DNA from: JAXDLH01 sp034666705
GTDB taxonomy: Bacteria; Chloroflexota; UBA6077; SHYK01
Assembly (NCBI GenBank): GCA_034666705.1
Contig: JAXDLH010000014.1
Location: 1-14,923, forward strand
DNA: 14,923 nt
Reading direction: 5' to 3'
The translations under genes and the position numbers were made by a program. Shown one piece after another: positions 14,711 to 14,923 of this stretch. Every line of letters starts with the position of its first letter. The first letter of the stretch is position 1. Under the pieces are notes generated by a model. The model was given only the letters and a program-made list of their open reading frames with translations, had not been told where the DNA came from and did not search any database.

Positions 14711-14923
14711 CTATGTTGAGCGGGGACGGACGGGGAATTGTCGATCTTCCGGGGCAAGACCCGCTTCGGCAAGCATCTGTGTGTAGGGCCAGAGGTCAGC
14801 CGCGATCGTGGCTGCACTGATCCAGATCGTCCGGCCGATTCCGACGGCGCGGAGCACCCGGGATGGTGGCAGTCGATCGCTGCCATAGAGGTAGCGATTG
14901 TCGAGGGCGTGCGGTGAGTCACC
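14711..14923 (-). CDS. C-terminal fragment of an unidentified protein (5' end outside window)
   Basis: On the minus strand the frame is open from the window edge to TAG at 14711-14713, giving 70 residues, beginning GDSPHALDNRYLYGSDRLPP and continuing SRVLRAVGIGRTIWISAATI, then AADLWPYTQMLAEAGLAPED. Balanced composition, Trp and Tyr content and GC-rich third positions make this frame more protein-like than the alternative 86-residue reading in the same stretch. I do not recognise the family. It ends 23 nt upstream of the ATP-grasp gene on the same strand, so it is likely the preceding gene of that operon, with the rest beyond the window. Confidence 0.5.
   Translation of the reverse strand, partial: GDSPHALDNRYLYGSDRLPPSRVLRAVGIGRTIWISAATIAADLWPYTQMLAEAGLAPEDRQFPVRPRST

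Overview
The window is a GC-rich, densely coded bacterial chromosome segment with many GTG starts and Shine-Dalgarno leaders. The mix of genes (tandem-domain NIPSNAP protein, DinB-fold protein, LAL-type LuxR fragment, ankyrin protein, BtuF-like protein without a signal peptide, AcnA-type aconitase) and the dispersed GGATCC-cored repeats fit a free-living soil or sediment bacterium. Chloroflexota is my best guess, from family resemblance only; no marker gene settles it.

Layout. 1-284 (+): 3' end of a trans-aconitate methyltransferase gene. 301-1677 (-): a small operon of a DinB-like protein, a NIPSNAP protein (ATGA overlap) and a small membrane protein. 1678-1877: intergenic, with a coding-like fragment on the + strand. 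1878-4717 (-): an O-antigen ligase/polymerase-like protein with C-terminal TPRs, and an O-methyltransferase. 4924-5562 (-): a LuxR-type ATPase regulator that has lost its whole middle and is probably a remnant. 5652-6326 (-): an ankyrin-repeat protein. 6327-6586: a divergent intergenic region carrying a palindromic-pair repeat. 6587-9385 (+): aconitase. 9386-9579: a second palindromic-pair repeat. 9580-10302 (+): class II aldolase/adducin-type protein. 10303-10482: convergent gap with nothing recognised. 10483-14923 (-): a compact five-gene cluster with gaps of 23 nt or less or overlaps: an unidentified C-terminal fragment, a glutathionylspermidine-synthase-like ATP-grasp protein, a DUF4178-like protein, a BtuF-like protein and a class I/II aminotransferase. 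No stretch without a gene exceeds 300 bases; the longest is 6327-6586. I saw no tRNA, rRNA, CRISPR array, transposase or integrase.

How parts may work together. Aconitase is a core TCA enzyme. The Tam-like protein, 6 kb away, would methylate trans-aconitate, an aconitase inhibitor, but the genes are not linked as an operon. The 10483-14923 cluster looks like one transcription unit centred on an amide-forming ATP-grasp ligase; its substrate cannot be read from the sequence.

The most unusual feature is a family of short repeats with a GAAGGATCCGTG-type core. It occurs as inverted pairs at 6428-6508 and 9451-9520, as a single arm at 6545-6570, and as an in-frame 36-bp tandem array at 11691-11819. 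That array encodes the C-terminal tail of the BtuF-like protein, its stop codon, and the start codon of the next gene.
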